Assembly (NCBI GenBank): GCA_029972225.1 | Contig: CP124756.1 | Span: 2,772,001 to 2,836,000 of the forward strand | Direction of reading: 5' to 3' | DNA: 64,000 nt | Source: Candidatus Thiothrix putei | GTDB taxonomy: Bacteria; Pseudomonadota; Gammaproteobacteria; Thiotrichales; Thiotrichaceae | In this document: positions 63,073 to 64,000 of the stretch, one piece after another | Numbering within the stretch: position 1 is the stretch's first letter | Layout of the letters: every line of letters begins with the position of its first letter | The notes under the pieces: generated by a model | What the model was told of the DNA's origin: nothing | What the model saw: the letters and a program-made list of their open reading frames with translations, nothing else | Databases searched by the model: none | Program-made: the position numbers and the translations under genes

Positions 63073-64000
63073 TCAACCTGTCACACGGTCTGGAACGGGC
63101 TTTTCCGCATTGCAACTTGCTTTGAAAGCAGGTAACAACAACGTCAACGCCAAGTAAGCCACGGGCCAAATGAACTGGATCAGCATTTGGTTAGTTGCTT
63201 CTGCATCACCGGGGATATAGCGGAACATAATGTCATATGCCACAACTGCTGCCAGCAAAATCCCAAACCACATCACATACTTCGCTTTCGCCGGAGTGCT
63301 GTGAATCCACAGAACCACAAAGAAGATGAAGTAGATTTGTGTCATCCGTGTACCCAGTTCTTTGAACGCTGGCGTAACGGCTTCAACACCCATCCAGCCC
63401 AACACAATGAATACCGCTGCGAATAAGAGCAAGTTGATCTTGTGAGCGCTGTTACGATAACGCCAAGATTTAACCGGGTTACGGTCAATCCACGGCAGCA
63501 CGAACAGTACCGCAATCGCACCAAACATCGCCAAGGTTCCCAAGAACGGGTCAGGAATTGCCCGCAATACGGTGTAGAACGGTGTGAAATACCAAACCGG
63601 TGCAATGTGCTCAGGTGTTTTCAAGGCATTTGCAGGCTCAAAGTTAGGCGCCTCAATGAAGTAGCCGCCGCCTTCTGGTGCGAAGAACAAAATGGCAAAG
63701 AAACCAATCAGGAATACCACCACACCCAAGATGTCTTTCACCGAGTAGTAAGGGTGGAACGGAATACCATCAGCCGGAGCCGTTTCGCTCCAACGGTTGC
63801 CTTTAGGGCCTTGCTTGATTTCAACGCCATCAGGGTTGTTAGAACCCACTGCGTGCAATGCCACAATGTGAACAAACACCAAAGCAGGCAAAATCAGTGA
63901 GGGCAGGAAGAAGTGCAGCGCAAAGAAGCGGTTCAAGGTTGCATCGCCTAATACGAAGTCACCACGAATCCACGTAGACAAACCTTCGCCGATGTACGGG
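63073..64000 (-). CDS. petB: Cytochrome b of the bc1 complex, C-terminal part
   Basis: The catalytic, membrane-embedded subunit of the bc1 complex. Only the C-terminal two thirds lies in the window; the frame is open to base 64000, and PYIGEGLSTWIRGD at the edge is the Qo-side sequence of helix E. RFFALHFFLPS (with a heme-ligand histidine), VALHAVGSNNPDG, FHPYYSVKDILGV and the C-terminal helices follow. The next gene upstream (petA) is outside the window. Confidence 0.95.
   Translation of the reverse strand, partial: PYIGEGLSTWIRGDFVLGDATLNRFFALHFFLPSLILPALVFVHIVALHAVGSNNPDGVEIKQGPKGNRWSETAPADGIPFHPYYSVKDILGVVVFLIGFFAILFFAPEGGGYFIEAPNFEPANALKTPEHIAPVWYFTPFYTVLRAIPDPFLGTLAMFGAIAVLFVLPWIDRNPVKSWRYRNSAHKINLLLFAAVFIVLGWMGVEAVTPAFKELGTRMTQIYFIFFVVLWIHSTPAKAKYVMWFGILLAAVVAYDIMFRYIPGDAEATNQMLIQFIWPVAYLALTLLLPAFKASCNAEKPVPDRVTG

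Noticed and set aside
63073-63169. PetC starting at 63169 in the longest frame
   Set aside because: The extra 36 residues overlap petB and lack signal-peptide character; ATG 63061 starts a clean signal peptide.

Overview
The window looks like a chromosome segment of a gammaproteobacterium, probably a Thiothrix-like member of the Thiotrichales. This is an inference from gene order and protein style (lolB-ispE-tRNA-Gln-prs-rplY-pth-ychF, hemA-prfA-prmC, petBC-sspAB, pilVWX-pilE-pilY1) and from the IS load; no marker gene such as 16S rRNA is present. Housekeeping genes are intact and tightly packed. The middle (about 18.5-32.2 kb) is an accessory zone eroded by insertion sequences.

Region by region. 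1-1.3 kb: the 3' end of a DUF3987-type replication gene followed by a terminator and phased 10-bp iteron-like repeats, probably the edge of an integrated element. 1.4-9.1 kb: a secreted protein, pepN, a NUDIX gene, an IS630-type element that truncates a membrane-protein gene, a CDGSH protein and the biotin genes bioC-bioH. 9.2-18.5 kb: plsY, a LysR regulator divergent from ppsA-ppsR, folD, a periplasmic SH3-like protein, queA, tRNA-Leu and kdsD.

18.5-32.2 kb: an ISAzo13-type element sits exactly at the kdsD stop codon. Next come a decayed nitric oxide reductase operon (norC frameshifted, norB with an internal deletion), a PIN-like gene and a bacteriohemerythrin; both norC and the hemerythrin gene keep FNR/DNR-type boxes. 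After that are the remains of a type I restriction-modification locus: the hsdM 5' end, a TnpB element, the hsdM 3' end, an intact vapBC pair, and the first 35 codons of hsdS. The locus then ends in a nest of insertion sequences (two partial IS5-like copies, an IS30 element, two inverted copies of a 1378-bp IS, and a second IS630) that runs to 17 bp before recG.

32.2-46.6 kb: recG, a Uma2-family gene, an MFS exporter, a SixA-like phosphatase, ychF, pth, rplY, prs, tRNA-Gln, ispE, lolB, a TPR lipoprotein, then hemA-prfA-prmC. 46.6-56.7 kb: a type IV pilus minor-pilin operon (pilV, pilW, pilX, pilE-like) with two consecutive large PilY1 paralogues, one carrying cysteine-rich 12-residue repeats. 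56.7-64 kb: a short candidate gene, an IS1595 element, a SUMF1-like gene, pyrC, folA, sspB-sspA and the cytochrome bc1 genes petC and petB (petB is cut by the window end).

Two themes tie the accessory region together. First, it records serial destruction of an NO-respiration module and a restriction system while small modules (vapBC, hemerythrin, TnpB) survive. Second, three transposase genes of this window are each split at a 7-nt homopolymer; two of them carry textbook -1 slippery heptamers in the correct frame.
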